Assembly (NCBI GenBank): GCA_021788645.1
Contig: JAJYKK010000017.1
Coordinates: 1-45,481, forward strand
Direction of reading: 5' to 3'
From: Pseudomonadota bacterium
Lineage (GTDB): Bacteria > Pseudomonadota > Gammaproteobacteria > Burkholderiales > JAKAFK01
DNA length: 45,481 nt
Notes under the pieces: generated by a model
Seen by the model: the letters and a program-made list of their open reading frames with translations, nothing else
Told to the model about the DNA's origin: nothing
Databases searched by the model: none
Translations under genes and position numbers: made by a program
Shown here: one piece after another, positions 17,498 to 26,964 of the stretch
How positions within the stretch are numbered: position 1 is the first letter of the stretch
Layout: each line of letters starts with the position of its first letter

Positions 17498-17513
17498 AGC
17501 AATTCCGATGCCA
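17498..17513 (-). promoter_or_regulatory. Sigma-54 promoter of the sulfur operon
   Basis: Read on the minus strand the motif is TGGCATCGGAATTGCT. The sigma-54 consensus is TGGCAC-N5-TTGC(A/T). Only one consensus base differs, and the GG-to-GC spacing is exactly 10 bases as required. The expected start point is about 12 bases downstream of the GC, near 17487, giving a leader of about 57 bases before ATG 17430. The cluster ends with a sigma-54 activator gene, which supports the call. Confidence 0.8.
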
Positions 17514-17737
17514 CCCCGAGATTCGGGTCGCCAGGAAAGAGATTTCTCAGTGAGAACAGCAACATCGCGCCGAATGAGCGGCTTTCGCCGCCGGCTGGCG
17601 TGATTCAATGTGCATCACCGGTGTCGCGAATTGAGCCACTACGGAAAGGAAGCAGGCGCGGCCTTATTGGGTTACCGGCCGCCCCCCTGATGGACTGGCG
17701 AGCCCCTCCACTTGAATCCAGTCCTGGCGCCGTAGTC

Positions 17738-17752
17738 GTGCCTCGTCGGCAC
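17738..17752. promoter_or_regulatory. Inverted repeat, possible activator site
   Basis: GTGCC-N5-GGCAC lies about 225 bp upstream of the sigma-54 promoter, in the 450-bp space between ppx and the operon that holds no gene. Upstream activator sites of NtrC-type regulators are palindromes of this size placed 80-200 bp or more away. Only one clear copy is present, so this is tentative. Confidence 0.3.
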
Positions 17753-17877
17753 TCGGCGGGGGCGCGCGCCAGGCCCGCAGATACGGCACGGGGATAAGCA
17801 TTGAGGAAAGTGCAGGAGGCGCGGATCAAGGCGGCGAGGGTGGCCTGACCGGATGGACGAGGCGCCCTAGCCTGGCT

Positions 17878-19365
17878 TTACGCCCCGCGCGGCGGGGGAC
17901 CGAATGCGAACGAAAGACCGACCTCTTTCCATTCCTTCGCCTCGGCATCCAGCGCCGCTTCGGTGAGCGGGTTGTTGTTCATCCACGTGCCATCGACCTC
18001 CAGGCGCAGATCCCTTGCGGCCCGCGCCAGCACGGGAGGCGGCAAAGACAGGTGCGTGCGGCTGCGGTTGAATAGCACGGCGAGCCGTAGCGCAATCACG
18101 GCATCCCAGTCAAGATTCTCGCTCAACGCGACCTCGATCTTGCCCAGCTTGCCCCGTTGCGTGCGCACGAGGGCGGCGAGCCGCATCTGCTCCTTCTTGG
18201 AGAAGCCGGGCATGTCCGCGTGCTCGATGATGTAGGCGGAATGCTTGTGATAGCCGCTATGGGCAATGGAAATCCCGATCTCGTGCAGGCACGCGGCCCA
18301 GCCCAGCTGCTGGCGAACCCCGTCGCGCCCGGCCCCGCCCAGCTGTTCCAGGAACGTCAGCGCCAGCGCCCCGACACGCCGCGCCTGGGCGGGATCCACG
18401 TGATAGCGCCGCATAAACTCGCTGACCGTGGTTTCGCGCATGTCGTGATGATGAAAGCGACCCAGGAGATCGTACAGGACACCTTCCCGCAGCGCGCCGC
18501 TCGCCACGATCATCCGCTCGACACCCAACTCGGCGAAGATCGCGGCCATGATGGCAAATCCCCCCGGCAGGACGGGAAGACGATCGGACCTGAGGCCCGG
18601 AAGCGTCAGCCGCTTGACGTCTCCGGCCTTCTCCAGCGCCATGCGCAGCCGCGCCAGTCCGTCCGCCGTGATGCCCGCGTCGGCGTCGGCGCCTCCCTGC
18701 AAGATATCCGCCAAGGCGCGCGCCGTGCCCGAGGAGCCGATCGCCTCTTGCCAGCGGTCGGCCGAGAAATCGGCCTTTATCGCCTGCACCTCCATGCGCG
18801 CGGCGATTTCCGCACGGCGCAGGTTGTCCCGAGTGATCCGGCCGTCGGGAAAGAAGCGCCGGGAGTAGCTCACGCACCCCATGTAAAGGCTTTCCATCTT
18901 CCGCGGCACGAGGCCTGTTCCGATGATGCATTCGGTCGACCCGCCGCCGATGTCGATGACGAGGCGCCGCAGGGGCGATGGCGGCAAGCTGTGGACAACC
19001 CCCAGATGGATGAGGCGCGCCTCTTCGCGACCGGCGATCACGTCGATGGGGAATCCGAGCGCCTCCTCGGCCCGCTGCAGGAAGGCCGGCGCGTTCTTGG
19101 CCACCCGCAAGGTATTGGTGCCCACCGCGCGCACGGCATCGGCGGGTAGGCCGCGCAGGCGCTCTCCGAAGCGCTTGAGGCATTCGAGTCCGCGCGCCTG
19201 GGAAGCGCTATCCAGCAGCTTCTCCGGCGTCAGGCCTTCGGCCATGCGCACGGCCTCGCGCAGGGAATCGAGGGGATAGAGTTGGTCCTGAACGACCCGA
19301 GCCACTTGCAACCGGAAACTGTTGGACCCGAGGTCTACTGCGGCGATGGTCGAATATTCCTGCAT
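17878..19365 (-). CDS. ppx: Ppx/GppA exopolyphosphatase
   Basis: Releases phosphate from polyphosphate chain ends, or pppGpp 5'-phosphate in the GppA sense; 495 residues. The ASKHA ATPase fold shows as IAAVDLGSNSFRLQVARV (phosphate-1), VRAVGTNTLRVAKNA, VIDIGGGSTECII (phosphate-2) and EAIGSSGTARAL. The C-terminal part (after about residue 310) is the HD-like helical domain of long Ppx proteins, with WAACLHEIGISIAHSGYHKH. ATG 19365 is chosen; a GTG 18 bp upstream is possible. It runs in the same direction as the sulfur operon but is separated from it by 450 bp that hold the sigma-54 promoter, so it is probably independent. Confidence 0.95.
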   Translation of the reverse strand: MQEYSTIAAVDLGSNSFRLQVARVVQDQLYPLDSLREAVRMAEGLTPEKLLDSASQARGLECLKRFGERLRGLPADAVRAVGTNTLRVAKNAPAFLQRAEEALGFPIDVIAGREEARLIHLGVVHSLPPSPLRRLVIDIGGGSTECIIGTGLVPRKMESLYMGCVSYSRRFFPDGRITRDNLRRAEIAARMEVQAIKADFSADRWQEAIGSSGTARALADILQGGADADAGITADGLARLRMALEKAGDVKRLTLPGLRSDRLPVLPGGFAIMAAIFAELGVERMIVASGALREGVLYDLLGRFHHHDMRETTVSEFMRRYHVDPAQARRVGALALTFLEQLGGAGRDGVRQQLGWAACLHEIGISIAHSGYHKHSAYIIEHADMPGFSKKEQMRLAALVRTQRGKLGKIEVALSENLDWDAVIALRLAVLFNRSRTHLSLPPPVLARAARDLRLEVDGTWMNNNPLTEAALDAEAKEWKEVGLSFAFGPPPRGA

Positions 19366-19516
19366 GAAACGCGTAGGTCCCACTATGGCTCAAGCCGGCA
19401 TTTTATCCCAAGTTCACCGCGCCGGGATTTCTGCGCGCATGGCCCCGATCGCCGTCCATTCCCGCAACCGTCGTCGGCTTGCCAGGTGAACACGGGGTCG
19501 TTAAAGTAGCGTCTTC

Positions 19517-20482
19517 GTGTCCTCACTGCAGCCGCCCTTGAACACCGATTTTCCAGCCTTCGGCAACCGCCTGCGCAAGAATTGGAGACACCTGCGCCGA
19601 TGGGCGCAGCGCGAAGGTGTGACATGCTTTCGCGTTTATGAGCGGGACGTCCCCCAATTCCCCCTCGCCGTGGACTATTATGAAGGGCGGGTGCACCTGC
19701 AGGAGTTCGACACCGGCTGGGTGCACGCAGAAGGCAGCCACGACACATGGGTCGCCGGGGCTGTGGATACCGTCGGCGAGATCCTGCAGGTATCGCCCAC
19801 GGCGATTCATTACAAGCGCCGGGAACGGCAGCGGGGCACTGCCCAATACGGCAAGACGGGCCGGTCGCGGGACGAATTCATCGTACACGAAGGCGGCTAC
19901 CGCTTCCTGGTCGATCTGGACCGTTATCTGGACACCGGCCTATTTCTCGACCACCGGATGACACGCCGCATGGTCGGAGAACGCGCACGCGACAAACGGG
20001 TGCTCAACCTCTTCGCCTACACCGCAAGCTTCACCGTCTATGCAAGCGGCGGTCATGCGCGGAGCTCAGTCAGCGTGGACCTGTCCAACACCTACCAGGA
20101 GTGGGCGCGCCGCAACCTCTTGCTCAACGACGCTGACCTGACCCGCCATCGGCTGGTCCGGGCCGACGTCTTCGCATTCCTGCGCGAGGCGGTGGCCCAC
20201 GGCGAGCAGTACGACTTGATCGTGATGGATCCGCCCACCTTCTCAAATTCCAAGAAAATGCAGGGCACGCTGGACATCCAGCGCGATCACGTGGCATTGA
20301 TTCAACAATGTCTGCGTCTGCTGGCGCCGGAAGGGGAACTCTTCTTCTCGACCAACCTCCGCTCCTTCGAGCTCGACGCCGACGCCTTCGCGAACTGCGC
20401 GTTCACCGACCTTTCCGCGCGAACGGTCCCCGAAGACTTCCGCAACAAGCGGATCCATCGTTGCTGGCATTTCCGGACATAG
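19517..20482 (+). CDS. RlmK-type 23S rRNA methyltransferase
   Basis: A 321-residue class I SAM methyltransferase resembling the C-terminal half (RlmK) of E. coli RlmKL, which makes m7G2069 in 23S rRNA. The N-terminal 100 residues are the helix-plus-barrel lead (FGNRLRKNWRHLRRWAQREG, then CFRVYERDVPQFPLAVDYY). The SAM site is RVLNLFAYTASFTVYASGGH, the second acidic loop SVSVDLSNTYQEWAR, and the catalytic MDPPTFSNSKKM matches the DPPxFSxS pattern. The RlmL half is not here, so this is a standalone RlmK. GTG 19517 is the only sensible start. The gene runs away from ppx. Confidence 0.9.
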   Translation: MSSLQPPLNTDFPAFGNRLRKNWRHLRRWAQREGVTCFRVYERDVPQFPLAVDYYEGRVHLQEFDTGWVHAEGSHDTWVAGAVDTVGEILQVSPTAIHYKRRERQRGTAQYGKTGRSRDEFIVHEGGYRFLVDLDRYLDTGLFLDHRMTRRMVGERARDKRVLNLFAYTASFTVYASGGHARSSVSVDLSNTYQEWARRNLLLNDADLTRHRLVRADVFAFLREAVAHGEQYDLIVMDPPTFSNSKKMQGTLDIQRDHVALIQQCLRLLAPEGELFFSTNLRSFELDADAFANCAFTDLSARTVPEDFRNKRIHRCWHFRT

Positions 20483-20483
20483 G

Positions 20484-21239
20484 CTAAAAGTGCTCGCCCG
20501 GGGCCAAGTACCGCCAGCGGCCAAGCGGAAGATCGCCCAGCTTGACGCGGCCGATGCGGATGCGCTTCAGACCGGTCACGCGCAGCCCGACGAGCTCACA
20601 CATGCGGCGGATCTGGCGTTTGCGCCCCTCCTGAAGAACAAACCGCAACTGGTCGTCATTTTGCCAGCGCACCCGAGCAGGCTTAAGCGAAACGCCATCC
20701 AGGGCCAAGCCATGATTGAGCAATTTGAGTCCGTTCGCATCCAGGCGCCCTTCGACCCGCACCAGATACTCCTTCTCGATCCGAGAATCCGCGCCAATCA
20801 GAGTCTTGGCAATGCGTCCGTCCTGCGTGAGCACCAGCAGGCCCTGTGAATCGATATCGAGGCGCCCGGCAGGCGCAAGGCCGCGCAGGTGCGACGGATC
20901 GAAGGGTGCGCGCCGGGCGTCCGAGAGGTCCTGGGTCTGGGGGCCGATGAGGGAAACCGCTGGTCGATAGCCGTCTTCCGCTTGGCCCGAGACGAGGCCG
21001 ATCGGCTTATTGAGGAGGATCGTCACCCGTCCTGCCTGCTGCGCGCGGGCACCCCCGGTCAGCGTGATGGCACTTCCCGGGTCCACCTTCGTCCCCAGGG
21101 TATTCACCAGGATCCCGTCGACGTGCACCCAGCCCCGCTCGATATAGGCGTCCGCCTCCCGGCGCGAGCACAGTCCACGCGCGGACATGAGCTTGGATAG
21201 ACGAATTTTCTCCGGCACTTTGACGATCGGCGAAGACAA
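20484..21239 (-). CDS. rRNA pseudouridine synthase (RluB/RluF type)
   Basis: A 251-residue RsuA/RluB/RluE/RluF-family enzyme. An S4 RNA-binding domain occupies about residues 12-60 ([20 protein letters not shown]). The catalytic Asp is in [21 protein letters not shown], and the rest of the family core reads [13 protein letters not shown] and [17 protein letters not shown]. The EKEYLV form and the S4 domain point to the RluB/RluF branch acting on 23S rRNA, but the exact site cannot be read. The start is a TTG at 21239; ATG 21188 would cut into the S4 domain. It converges tail to tail with the RlmK gene, with 1 bp between stop codons. Confidence 0.9.
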   Translation of the reverse strand: MSSPIVKVPEKIRLSKLMSARGLCSRREADAYIERGWVHVDGILVNTLGTKVDPGSAITLTGGARAQQAGRVTILLNKPIGLVSGQAEDGYRPAVSLIGPQTQDLSDARRAPFDPSHLRGLAPAGRLDIDSQGLLVLTQDGRIAKTLIGADSRIEKEYLVRVEGRLDANGLKLLNHGLALDGVSLKPARVRWQNDDQLRFVLQEGRKRQIRRMCELVGLRVTGLKRIRIGRVKLGDLPLGRWRYLAPGEHF

Positions 21240-21452
21240 CAGGAAACGCCCTCAGGGCATGATAGCCCCTCGTGAGAACGGACAACTGTTGATGCTACCA
21301 CGAATCGGACGGCGGCGCGATCCGTCCGGCACCGGCCCGGGCCTTCCCGGCCTGGGACAGACGGGCGCATGCACGCGCGCATGACCGGGCTGGCCAATCC
21401 TGCTACACTGTTCGAAAATGGGAATCAGAACAATAAGTAAAAAGCACTCGGG

Positions 21453-23897
21453 ATGGAAACGACAACATACGGTGAGCTTGAAGCGCGCTTACGCGCGGCC
21501 CTCGATACCCTGCCCTATCCGTTCTATCTCGCCCGGGGCGACGAACCACCCCGGATTCAGTGGATCAATCGGTGTGCGGCCGAGACGTTCGGCGCCCCAT
21601 CCAAGGGGCCTGAACTCGCACGTTTCCTGAGCGAACGCCTCCATGCGGACGGCGCGGTTCAAGGGACGCCCCAGGGCGATCGACCGGAACGCCCCTGCCG
21701 CCGCGAATATCGCTTCCGCCAGGACGGCGGGGGCGATCTCGCCGTGAGCGATGAATTGTGCTGGCGGACGACCGATAAAGAAGGCCTGTCGATCGGCAAG
21801 TGGTCGATCGACTCGCCGGCGGCGTCGCTCGCCGGGTGGGGACACCCGGAGATCCGCGTCGAGCAGATCCTTGATGCCATTTCCGCCCCCGTGTTCTACA
21901 AGGATGACGGGGGCCGTTACCTCGGATGCAACAAGGCCTTCGAGCACTTTCTTCGGCTGCCGCGGGAGCAGATCACCGGCAAGACGGTCTACGACATCGC
22001 GCCGAAGGAACTGGCAGACGTCTATCACCGGGCAGATCTAGCGCTGTGCCGCGACGGCGGCGTCCAGACCTATGAATCGAGCGTCCTGGATGCGCACGGC
22101 CTCAGGCGTTCCGTCATCTTTCACAAGGGCACCTTCTTGCACGCGGACGGACGCCTCGGGGGGTTGGTGGGCGTCATCCTCGACATCTCCGAGCGCAAAC
22201 GGATCGAGGAACAGTTCCGTCTGGCGGCAAGCGCCCTCGAGAATATGGCCGAAGGGGTTCTCGTGACCGATGCGAACCTGCGGATCGTCTTCGTGAACAA
22301 GGCATTCGCTCGCATCACGGGTTTCGCCTCTGAGGACGTCGCCGGAACGCTTCCCCACTTTCTCACTTCCGGCTCCCATCCGCGCCGATTCTATAAAAAA
22401 ATGTGGAGAGCGCTGAAAGCGTGCGGCCACTGGCAGGGCGAGATCCAGGACCAGCGGAAAGGCGGGCAAACCTACCCTGGTCTGCTGAGCGTGAGCGCCG
22501 TCCTCGACGCGGCCCGGCGCCCGACTCATTTCGTTGCCGTCTTCAACGACATCTCGACACAAAAGCAGTACGAGGCGCGCCTGGAATTCCTAGCGCATCA
22601 CGATACGCTGACCGGCCTGCATAATCGCAGCCACTTCCAGCAGCGCCTCGAGGAGGCGATCGCACGGACACAGCGCAGCGGCCGCGAGCTTGCCGTGCTG
22701 TTCATCGATCTGGACGGTTTCAAGACGGTCAACGATTCGTTGGGACATCCTGTCGGCGACCTGCTGCTGCGAGCGATCGCCCAGCGGATCAAGGGCAGTG
22801 TGCGAGAAAGCGATCTGGTCGCACGATTTGGAGGTGATGAATTCGCCGTTCTGCTCGACGGCCATCCTGATGCGCAGGGCCCATCCGTGGTCGCCCAGAA
22901 GCTGATCGACGCGCTACGCACGCCCATTCTGATCGCGGGACAGGAACTCTATGTCACCGCGAGCATCGGCATCAGCTGCTACCCCCGGGACGGGCACAGC
23001 ATGGCCGCCTTGATCAAGCACGCCGACGTCGCGATGTACCGCGCCAAAGCCCGAGGAAAGAACGGCTATCATGTGTTCTCGGCGGATCTCAATGTGCGCG
23101 CTTTCGAGACCCTGCGCCTCGCAAGCCACCTCCATCGCGCGCTGGAGCGTCAGGAACTCGTGGTGGCCTACCAGCCGCAAGTCGATCTCGCCACCGGCGG
23201 GCTCATCGGCATCGAGGCGCTCGTGCGATGGCGGCATCCGGAAATTGGACTCATTGCCCCAGACAAATTCATCCCTCTCGCCGAGCAGACGGGCATGATC
23301 CTGCCGATTGGAGAATGGGTCCTGGAAACCGCCTGCCGCGACGCCGGAGCGTTGGGCATTTCGGGAGACATGCACCTGCATGTGGCGGTCAACTTGTCCG
23401 CGCGGCAACTGCTGCAGCACGACTTGGCCTCTCGCATCGAACGGATTCTGGCACGCGCCACGTTTGACCCCGCGCGGCTTGAACTCGAAATCACGGAGAG
23501 CATGGTCATCCAGGATCCGGAGGCGGCCCGAAAGACGCTCGGGGAGCTCAAAGAGATCGGCGTCTCGCTGGCCATGGACGACTTTGGGACTGGGTTCTCG
23601 TCATTGAGCCATCTGCGCCGCTTCCCCATCGATTGCCTGAAGATCGACCGATGTTTCATCACGGGGGTGTCGCACAATCCAGATGACGGGGCCATCGTTC
23701 GCGCCATCATCGCCATGACCAAAAGCCTCAAACTGCGCACGGTCGCGGAAGGCATCGAAACCCCGGAACAGGAAACCTTCCTCGCTCGGGCAGGCTGCGA
23801 AGCCGGACAAGGCTTTTTCCTCGCCGCTCCGATGGGAATCGGACAACTCGCCCGCTGGATGCCCGACCGGGGTTGTCCGGCCGGGCCATCCGCGTAA
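21453..23897 (+). CDS. PAS-GGDEF-EAL cyclic-di-GMP protein
   Basis: An 814-residue cytoplasmic signalling protein with no membrane helix. An N-terminal PAS-like region (residues 1-125) is followed by two PAS domains (about 135-250, PVFYKDDGGRYLGCNKAFEH, and 255-380, MAEGVLVTDANLRIVFVNKA). The diguanylate cyclase domain has an intact active site in RFGGDEFAVLLDG (about residue 460) with an RxxD inhibitory site (RESD) just upstream. The EAL phosphodiesterase domain is also intact (IGIEALVRWRHPE, then MDDFGTGFSSLSHL). Both activities may exist, with the PAS domains deciding which dominates. It is a single-gene unit, convergent with the ankyrin gene. Confidence 0.95.
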   Translation: METTTYGELEARLRAALDTLPYPFYLARGDEPPRIQWINRCAAETFGAPSKGPELARFLSERLHADGAVQGTPQGDRPERPCRREYRFRQDGGGDLAVSDELCWRTTDKEGLSIGKWSIDSPAASLAGWGHPEIRVEQILDAISAPVFYKDDGGRYLGCNKAFEHFLRLPREQITGKTVYDIAPKELADVYHRADLALCRDGGVQTYESSVLDAHGLRRSVIFHKGTFLHADGRLGGLVGVILDISERKRIEEQFRLAASALENMAEGVLVTDANLRIVFVNKAFARITGFASEDVAGTLPHFLTSGSHPRRFYKKMWRALKACGHWQGEIQDQRKGGQTYPGLLSVSAVLDAARRPTHFVAVFNDISTQKQYEARLEFLAHHDTLTGLHNRSHFQQRLEEAIARTQRSGRELAVLFIDLDGFKTVNDSLGHPVGDLLLRAIAQRIKGSVRESDLVARFGGDEFAVLLDGHPDAQGPSVVAQKLIDALRTPILIAGQELYVTASIGISCYPRDGHSMAALIKHADVAMYRAKARGKNGYHVFSADLNVRAFETLRLASHLHRALERQELVVAYQPQVDLATGGLIGIEALVRWRHPEIGLIAPDKFIPLAEQTGMILPIGEWVLETACRDAGALGISGDMHLHVAVNLSARQLLQHDLASRIERILARATFDPARLELEITESMVIQDPEAARKTLGELKEIGVSLAMDDFGTGFSSLSHLRRFPIDCLKIDRCFITGVSHNPDDGAIVRAIIAMTKSLKLRTVAEGIETPEQETFLARAGCEAGQGFFLAAPMGIGQLARWMPDRGCPAGPSA

Positions 23898-23938
23898 GGG
23901 AATCCGGCGCGGGCGGACCGCCCCGAAAGGGCGCGGCT

Positions 23939-24520
23939 TCAGTGAACCTCTTTGCGGACGAAATTGACGACCCGCCCGCCCCCTTCGGCGTGGGCGCCGG
24001 TCGAACAGGCGCCGTCGGTCTCGGGGGTCAATCCGCTCGCCTCGTGCAACAGATTGATCACGTCCACCCAATACCGTTCCTTCGCCATCTGCAGCGCCGT
24101 CCGCCCCGCTTCGTTCACGGCCCTCGGATCAGCCCCCGCCGCGAGCAATACCTCGCATACGGCCCCCTCGCCGCCCCCCGCCGCCAGCATGAGCGGCGTG
24201 ATCCCGAAATAGATCGTCGCGTTGGGATTGGCGCCTGCGTCCAGCAGCGCCTTCACGACAGGCGCAAAGCCGGTATCGAGCTCGTGGTTATAAGACGCCT
24301 TGAACAAGGCCGTCCACCCGTTCGCATCTACCGCGTCGACGAGGGCGCCGGCCTCAAGCAGGGCGTGCACGACGTCCAAATGCCCCTGGCGTGCGGCCGC
24401 CATCAGCGGCGTATCTCCATCCTCTCCGGCCCAATTGGGATCGCCGCCTGCCGCAAGCAGGGACTGTACGGTCTCGGTTCCGCCGGCAAGCGCGGCGGCA
24501 TGAAGTTCTGCGGACATCAT
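23939..24520 (-). CDS. Ankyrin-repeat protein
   Basis: A 193-residue protein made of about five ankyrin repeats. Repeat hallmarks are GDTPLMAAARQGHLDVVHAL, then NGWTALFKASYNHELDTGFA, then GITPLMLAAGGGEGAVCEVL, then AGRTALQMAKERYWVDVINL. The last 35 residues are non-repeat (TGAHAEGGGRVVNFVRKEVH). It has no signal peptide, so a cytoplasmic protein-binding role is likely. The partner is unknown. ATG 24520 follows AGGAGG. An ATG directly next to it (MM) makes the start uncertain by one codon. Confidence 0.88.
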   Translation of the reverse strand: MMSAELHAAALAGGTETVQSLLAAGGDPNWAGEDGDTPLMAAARQGHLDVVHALLEAGALVDAVDANGWTALFKASYNHELDTGFAPVVKALLDAGANPNATIYFGITPLMLAAGGGEGAVCEVLLAAGADPRAVNEAGRTALQMAKERYWVDVINLLHEASGLTPETDGACSTGAHAEGGGRVVNFVRKEVH

Positions 24521-24731
24521 CGCCCTCCTGTTGGGTAATACTCGAGCATTCTAATCAACTATTCCGCATTTTGGGAAGTGCTTTTCGCCGATATCTCACG
24601 GCGGCATCGCCCCGTTCCCCGCAAACCCGGCGCGCGCCCCCGGGAAATCGCGGCAGACGGCATGTGCGTCGGATCGGCTGCGGCGAACACAATCAGTGTA
24701 TGTATAGCAGACGATGTCTCGTGCGGAAGGC

Positions 24732-25115
24732 TCACCGCACGGCGCGGACAAGGACCCGCGCCAATCCCCGCTTGAGCATGCCGAGTCGGCGTGCCGCCCG
24801 CTCCGACAGGTCGATCAATCTGCCGTCCTCGTAAGGGCCGCGATCATTGATGAGGACGACCACGCTTCGGCCATTGGCAAGATTCCTCACGCGAACCCGG
24901 GTCCCGAGCGGGAAGCGGCGGCTGGCCGCCGTCAGCTTGTATGGATCGTAGCGTTCACCGCTGGCCGTCCGTCGCCCCGCGAGATCATTGCTGTAGATCG
25001 ACGCGATGCCCTCCACGCCGGCGGGCCGCAGGGTAGCGGGCGCCATGGCGCAGCCGGCCAGGAAGGCCAGACAGGTCATGGCGAGCGCGCACGCGCGCCC
25101 TGCGGCCCGTGGCAA
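24732..25115 (-). CDS. RlpA-like septal lipoprotein (DPBB domain)
   Basis: A short lipoprotein of the RlpA type. The lipobox is TCLAFLAGC. The double-psi beta-barrel follows: [20 protein letters not shown], then [20 protein letters not shown], then [20 protein letters not shown]. RlpA proteins bind or cleave denuded glycan strands at the septum; the catalytic-type Asp/His environment (NDRGPY) is present. There is no SPOR domain, so this is a short form of 127 residues. I chose TTG 25115 because it supplies a positively charged leader (RAAGR) before the lipobox; ATG 25079 would leave almost no signal. No in-frame ATG lies close upstream. Confidence 0.75.
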   Translation of the reverse strand: MPRAAGRACALAMTCLAFLAGCAMAPATLRPAGVEGIASIYSNDLAGRRTASGERYDPYKLTAASRRFPLGTRVRVRNLANGRSVVVLINDRGPYEDGRLIDLSERAARRLGMLKRGLARVLVRAVR

Positions 25116-25623
25116 GTCCCGATTCCCGAGGACGGCCCCGGCTGCCGGGGCGATGCGCCGCGCGCCGGACTCGGCCTTGCTTGCCGCCCGGACTTGATTA
25201 TAATTGGGGAAATTTTTCGTCCAATGCCCGGTCTGAAGGAATTGGGCGATCGCCACTTCCGGCCAGCCTCCGCCGAAGTATACACGACGCAGAACGGGAT
25301 CTCCCACCGCCCAGCCGGCCGGCGGCTTCTCCCCGATCAAGCGGGTTCGGCGCGAACGAAGCATCGTGCGATTCATCGCGCGCGGGTCGTCGGAGATCTT
25401 CGCCTGCGAGCGCGCCAAGGCGGCTGCCCTCGCTGTACTATGATGGAAAAAAGAGCTGGGCGAGCCCGGCGGGCGGCGGAGCAGGCAATGTGGGGAGAGG
25501 CCGAGGCAGGCCGGCCACGGGTCGGTCAGGTCCGTGGCAATGTGAGCCACCCATTCGGGCAATCGGGCAAGGCGCCCAGCCCAGGCTGGCTCTGCCGGTT
25601 TTAGCGCTTTTGAGGAAGAGTAT
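25116..25623. other. Intergenic region, no gene recognised
   Basis: Nothing convincing is seen in these 508 bases. A 54-codon plus-strand frame at 25442 (start [11 protein letters not shown]) is Arg/Gly-rich and has no ribosome site. Long open frames on both strands are side effects of high GC. The AT-rich patch near 25195-25215 may be the promoter of the lipoprotein gene. Confidence 0.4.
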
Positions 25624-25806
25624 ATGGGAAACGAGCCCTCCGGCTTGGTGAAGTGTTTCATTGTGAACTGGTGGGTTCCGAATGGCCCGAGCAGCGTCGG
25701 CGAATTTAGCACGCTGGAGGCGGCTAAGGCGTATGCCGAGGAGAAAAAGGAACAATTTCCCAACGTCCGCATCAACATCAGTCCGGAGCTCGGCATCGAA
25801 GGATAG
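25624..25806 (+). CDS. Small conserved-looking hypothetical protein
   Basis: A 60-residue protein preceded by a good ribosome site (GAGGAAGAG before ATG 25624). It reads like a compact strand-helix domain: [13 protein letters not shown], then [17 protein letters not shown], then [13 protein letters not shown]. The amphipathic helix in the middle and the lack of low-complexity sequence argue for a real gene. I know no family. Both neighbours are on the other strand. Confidence 0.65.
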   Translation: MGNEPSGLVKCFIVNWWVPNGPSSVGEFSTLEAAKAYAEEKKEQFPNVRINISPELGIEG

Positions 25807-26011
25807 CCTGGAACGGCCGGCGCCCCGACTGGCCGTGCAGACGCCGGATCATGGCCCGGCAATCCCCCGCCCGGGAAAAACCTTCCGTCTCGATCGCGCG
25901 GCCGCATGCGGGTCCAACGGGCGTCTTGATGTTTTTCGCCCGTCTCGACCGGCCCCCTTCTCCGTCGCCGGTGCAGACACGCTGGCGCGCCCGCGCCACG
26001 CGGAGCCTGGT

Positions 26012-26665
26012 TTAGTAAAATTTGTAGACGAGGCCTAGGGTCCACAGGTCCACGTTGGCCGCCTCGACGGTTCTGCTGGCGTCCCCCAGATGCCGGAAGC
26101 TCTCCCATTCCAGGCGTGCGCCCACGTTCCGCATGAAGTCGTATTCTGCGCCCACCCCGTAGTGCAAACCCGTCCGGGTGGACGTTTGATCGATGCTGCC
26201 GGCCGATCCTGAAGCCTGGAGCTTGGTTTCCACCGCATAGCCCCCCAACCGGCCGAAGACCGAGAACCCATTGCCGAAGGGATAGATTCCGACCGCGTCC
26301 AGGGTCCAGCCATTGCCCCCCTTCTCCTTGCTTTCTCCGGAAAGCGTCCCGGCAGTAGGCGACGCCACTGTCGCAGTGAAGTCCAACTTGTGGAGGTCCA
26401 CGTACCCGCCCTCGACGGCGAAGTAGGGCATGAACTGATAGCCGCCATAGAGCTTGAAGCCGAAACCGTGATCCTTGTTGATGGTGGACGACGCGCCCCC
26501 GAAACCGAGGCTGCCCAAGGTATGATCCACGTCCCCCGAGCCGGCGTGGTAATACGACTCACCGGCGCCTGCCCCGACATACCATCCTTGGGATTGCGCC
26601 ATTGCGGCCGGCACCGAAGCCATCATCCCAACAACGGCGGCGGAAAGAGCCAATTGCTTCATCAT
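26012..26665 (-). CDS. Outer-membrane beta-barrel protein (OmpA-barrel type)
   Basis: A 217-residue exported barrel. The signal peptide ends in VPAAMAQ. Alternating strands begin with [15 protein letters not shown] and [20 protein letters not shown], continue with [15 protein letters not shown] and [20 protein letters not shown], and close with the terminal strand [11 protein letters not shown] ending in Phe-Tyr, as outer-membrane barrels do. About eight strands fit the OmpA membrane domain; there is no OmpA peptidoglycan domain. I chose the ATG at 26665, eight bases after GGAGG, and not the ATG at 26680. The function could be structural; no specific pore role can be read. Confidence 0.85.
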   Translation of the reverse strand: MMKQLALSAAVVGMMASVPAAMAQSQGWYVGAGAGESYYHAGSGDVDHTLGSLGFGGASSTINKDHGFGFKLYGGYQFMPYFAVEGGYVDLHKLDFTATVASPTAGTLSGESKEKGGNGWTLDAVGIYPFGNGFSVFGRLGGYAVETKLQASGSAGSIDQTSTRTGLHYGVGAEYDFMRNVGARLEWESFRHLGDASRTVEAANVDLWTLGLVYKFY

Positions 26666-26964
26666 CTTCATATCCTCCATGATGAGATGCGCGGAAGCGT
26701 CCGACCAGAGGAATGAGAACGATTTGACGGGTGCCGTCTTATGCGCAAGGACTTACGAGAGGTATCGCCATGATCACCGGGAGGTGGTGAGGACCCGAAC
26801 CGTCCTCGCAGACTGCTTCCACGTATTAAGCCTAGACCAGCGTTGCCCGTACCGCCAACAAGAATGTGACGCGCATCCCCTCGAGGCGTCACGGCGCCGC
26901 CCCACGCCGTGCCCCCGGGCGCCGGACCGGCACCGCTCCCGGGGTAGCGCGACAGGCTCCGGAA

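Noticed and set aside
17605..17829. 74-codon minus-strand frame between ppx and the transporter
   Set aside because: Low-complexity Arg/Ala/Gly, no ribosome site; the space is better explained as regulatory DNA.
22480..22510. Third copy of the GAGCGTGAG leader motif inside the GGDEF gene
   Set aside because: Only the short 5' motif matches; the GGTCGGCGCT part and the pairing are absent, and it lies in coding sequence.
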